Shown here in pieces: positions 62,467 to 64,000 of a DNA stretch of 64,000 bases. Both the position numbers and the translations under genes were made by a program. Each line of letters starts with the position of its first letter. Position 1 is the stretch's first letter. Source of the stretch: Poronia punctata. Taxonomy: Eukaryota; Ascomycota; Sordariomycetes; Xylariales; Xylariaceae. The notes beneath the pieces are model-generated. The model saw only the letters and a list, made by a program, of their open reading frames with translations. It was not told the DNA's origin and searched no databases. The DNA lies in NCBI GenBank assembly GCA_022579005.1, contig MU401483.1, positions 62,001-126,000 on the forward strand, given 5' to 3'.

Positions 62467-63346
62467 CTTGACAATCTTCTTCTAGTTGGCAAGAACGAGT
62501 AGCTGTCAGTCAAAAATGAGAAGACAATGATGAACAAAGTCACACACTCTACAATCCTTTATTTTAGCTTCACTTCAAGAAGCCCCAAGATATGTGGAGT
62601 CTCGTGTAGCCCCGCCATGTTTATATTTCAACCTGTTGTGAGGGGATGACAAGTATCCCCAGGTTTCGGCCTATCTACTACCTACTCGGAGTCGTACCTC
62701 TGGGGCGGCTAAGGACAAGACAAGACGACAAGTCGGAGTCCGGGCCGGGACTGCGAGAGCGGGGGAATTGGTTTGAAAATGCGCTCTCATTGTCATAAAA
62801 ACGTGGAGTAGCTCCTGTTACATGCAGTTCTCCTTTAAACAATTGACGAACGATGGTTGATCGGATATCCTGATTCCTGAGTCCTGTCCGGTATAAAGAA
62901 AGATGTGGGGAAAGGACTCTCGGTATAATTGTCCCCGCCAATAACGAGACCTTGTCTCCTTAGTTCCGGACCCAGTAATAACCCCTTTCCCGCGTTCTCC
63001 AACTTTTCCCCAATATTTTTACCCTAGAATGGGCTGGGCGGCGTGTTCTCTTCCATGAGTTAGTACGCCATGGATTCTTTCCAAGAGCTCCCCCCCCCGA
63101 GCTTAAATCGTGACTGACAAGGGACAAGGTAATGATGGTCGGTGAGATGGCGAGAGGTTTTTTGTTTACCGACGGTTCGGTATCGTCGAGGTTCCGGACA
63201 TGGTCGACACCCTTGATGGTTTTTATATAACAGGTAGTCTAGTTTATATAGCCATGAAGATACCCCCCCATCGTAGACATGTTATGAAAATATCGCATCT
63301 TCCATATATCCATAATCCGGCCATCATATCTGCAAAAGGCCAAAAG
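62467..63346. promoter_or_regulatory. Divergent promoter region of the GH31 and GH3 genes
   Basis: The 880 bp between the two start codons hold one GGCTAA motif (62707-62712), which matches the XlnR/Xyr1 consensus GGCTAR. CreA-type SYGGRG motifs are at 62700 (CTGGGG), 62759 (GCGGGG) and 62905 (GTGGGG), with one in reverse at 62657 (CCCCAG). The GGCTAA lies one base beyond a CreA motif. Six-base matches occur by chance at this length, so control by XlnR and CreA is a reasonable inference, not a demonstration. Confidence 0.45.
62707..62712 (+). promoter_or_regulatory. Putative XlnR/Xyr1-type site GGCTAA
   Basis: GGCTAA matches the GGCTAR consensus of the xylanolytic activator. It sits about 240 bp upstream of the GH31 start and 635 bp upstream of the GH3 start, next to a CTGGGG CreA-type motif. 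Confidence 0.35.
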
Positions 63347-64000
63347 ATGAGAGACTCCATCACTGCTTTCGTAGCAGTTCTGGCTGCTCTCGCCCCGGGT
63401 GTATTAGGCGACAAGTGTAAGAGCGACGAATGCACGCCCGTGTACAAAGATGCCAACGCACCAGTCGAGAGCAGGGTAGCGGATCTGTTGTCGAGGATGA
63501 CGATTGAGGAGAAGACGTCTCAGCTTATCCAGGGCGATTTGAGGAATTGGTTCGACATTGACGACTTCACCTTCAACCAAACCGGTCTCGAGTTCAACAT
63601 GCAGTACCGGGCGTCACAATTCTACGTCGGCGTGCCGATACCGTGGAACGAGCTCAGTCGGGGCATCAAGAAGGGGCAGGATTACCTGGTGCAGAATACG
63701 ACGCTTGGCATCCCGGCCTTTGTCCAGACTGAGGGGATCCATGGCTTCCTCATACCGAATGCTACTATTTTCAACTCGCCCATTGCTCATGCATGCTCCT
63801 TTAACCCGGCATTGGTACGAAAGATGGGAGAGGTGATAGCAAAGGAATCTCGGGCGTTGGGTGTTAATCAGATTTTCGGACCCGTCGTTGACCTCGCTCG
63901 AGAATTACGCTTCGGTCGTGTGGAGGAAATGTATGGCGAGGACGGTTACTTGTGAGAAGAATATCCTTTGATGGTTTTCTTAAAAGCAAGACGGAACGAA
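63347..64000 (+). CDS. Secreted GH3 beta-glucosidase, N-terminal part (cut by the window end)
   Basis: The first exon runs from the ATG at 63347 to 63951. A GTGAGA donor at 63952 then starts an intron that leaves the window. The first ~21 residues form a signal peptide (MRDSITAFVAVLAALAPGVLG). The mature part shows GH3 N-terminal-barrel features: VADLLSRMTIEEKTSQL, LGIPAFVQTEGIHGF and FGPVVDLARELRFGR plus MYGED. The catalytic nucleophile region (usually SDW) lies in exons outside the window. N-glycosylation sequons are present (NQT, NTT, NAT). An in-frame ATG at 63200 exists but would bury the signal peptide behind 49 residues, so 63347 is preferred. The protein is probably secreted and acts on beta-linked glucosides or xylosides. 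It is divergent from the GH31 gene and may act on the same plant polysaccharide. Confidence 0.88.

Noticed and set aside
63200..63346. Upstream in-frame ATG of the GH3 gene as the true start
   Set aside because: It would place 49 extra residues before an otherwise classical signal peptide. The ATG at 63347 fits a secreted enzyme better.

Overview
This looks like nuclear DNA of a filamentous ascomycete (Pezizomycotina, most likely Sordariomycetes). The genes carry short 54-90 bp introns with GT..AG ends. The conserved genes are fungal housekeeping and signalling genes. One 22 kb block has the extreme AT richness that repeat-induced point mutation (RIP) leaves behind. All gene models were built by hand from reading frames and splice signals, without homology searches. 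Family names rest on recognised motifs. LAYOUT. 1-2446: a minus-strand gene for a basic, disordered protein of unknown function. 2447-24606: a gene-free AT-rich block bounded by a matching pair of inverted terminal sequences. It is filled with satellite-like tandem arrays (about 39, 70, 96, 90 and 37 bp periods), inverted dispersed repeats and a small fold-back element near 20 kb. 25240-28304: an ARID-domain RSC9-like chromatin-remodelling subunit. 29794-33860: a multi-KH vigilin/Scp160-like RNA-binding protein, convergent with RSC9. 33861-40593: about 6.7 kb with no gene I can support. 40594-44410: a Ste20/PAK kinase with a CRIB domain. 44411-46852: intergenic, rich in microsatellites. 46853-48097: a short-chain dehydrogenase with a mitochondrial-type N-terminus. 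48098-53658: about 5.5 kb with no supportable gene. 53659 to 58843 or 59247: a large polytopic membrane protein whose C-terminal part carries about 18 Leu-Trp motifs. 59660-62466: a GH31 alpha-xylosidase whose third intron holds a tRNA-Lys(CTT) gene on the opposite strand. 63347-64000: the 5' part of a secreted GH3 beta-glucosidase, divergent from the GH31 gene. HOW THEY WORK TOGETHER. The GH31/GH3 pair is the only clear functional pairing. An intracellular alpha-xylosidase and a secreted GH3 enzyme share an 880 bp divergent promoter with a GGCTAA (XlnR-type) and several CreA-type motifs. This fits use of xyloglucan or related plant oligosaccharides. The other genes are unrelated housekeeping or signalling loci. 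MOST UNUSUAL POINTS. These are the TIR-bounded satellite block with almost no TpC/GpA in its older parts, the tRNA nested antisense in an intron, and the Leu-Trp repeat membrane protein.
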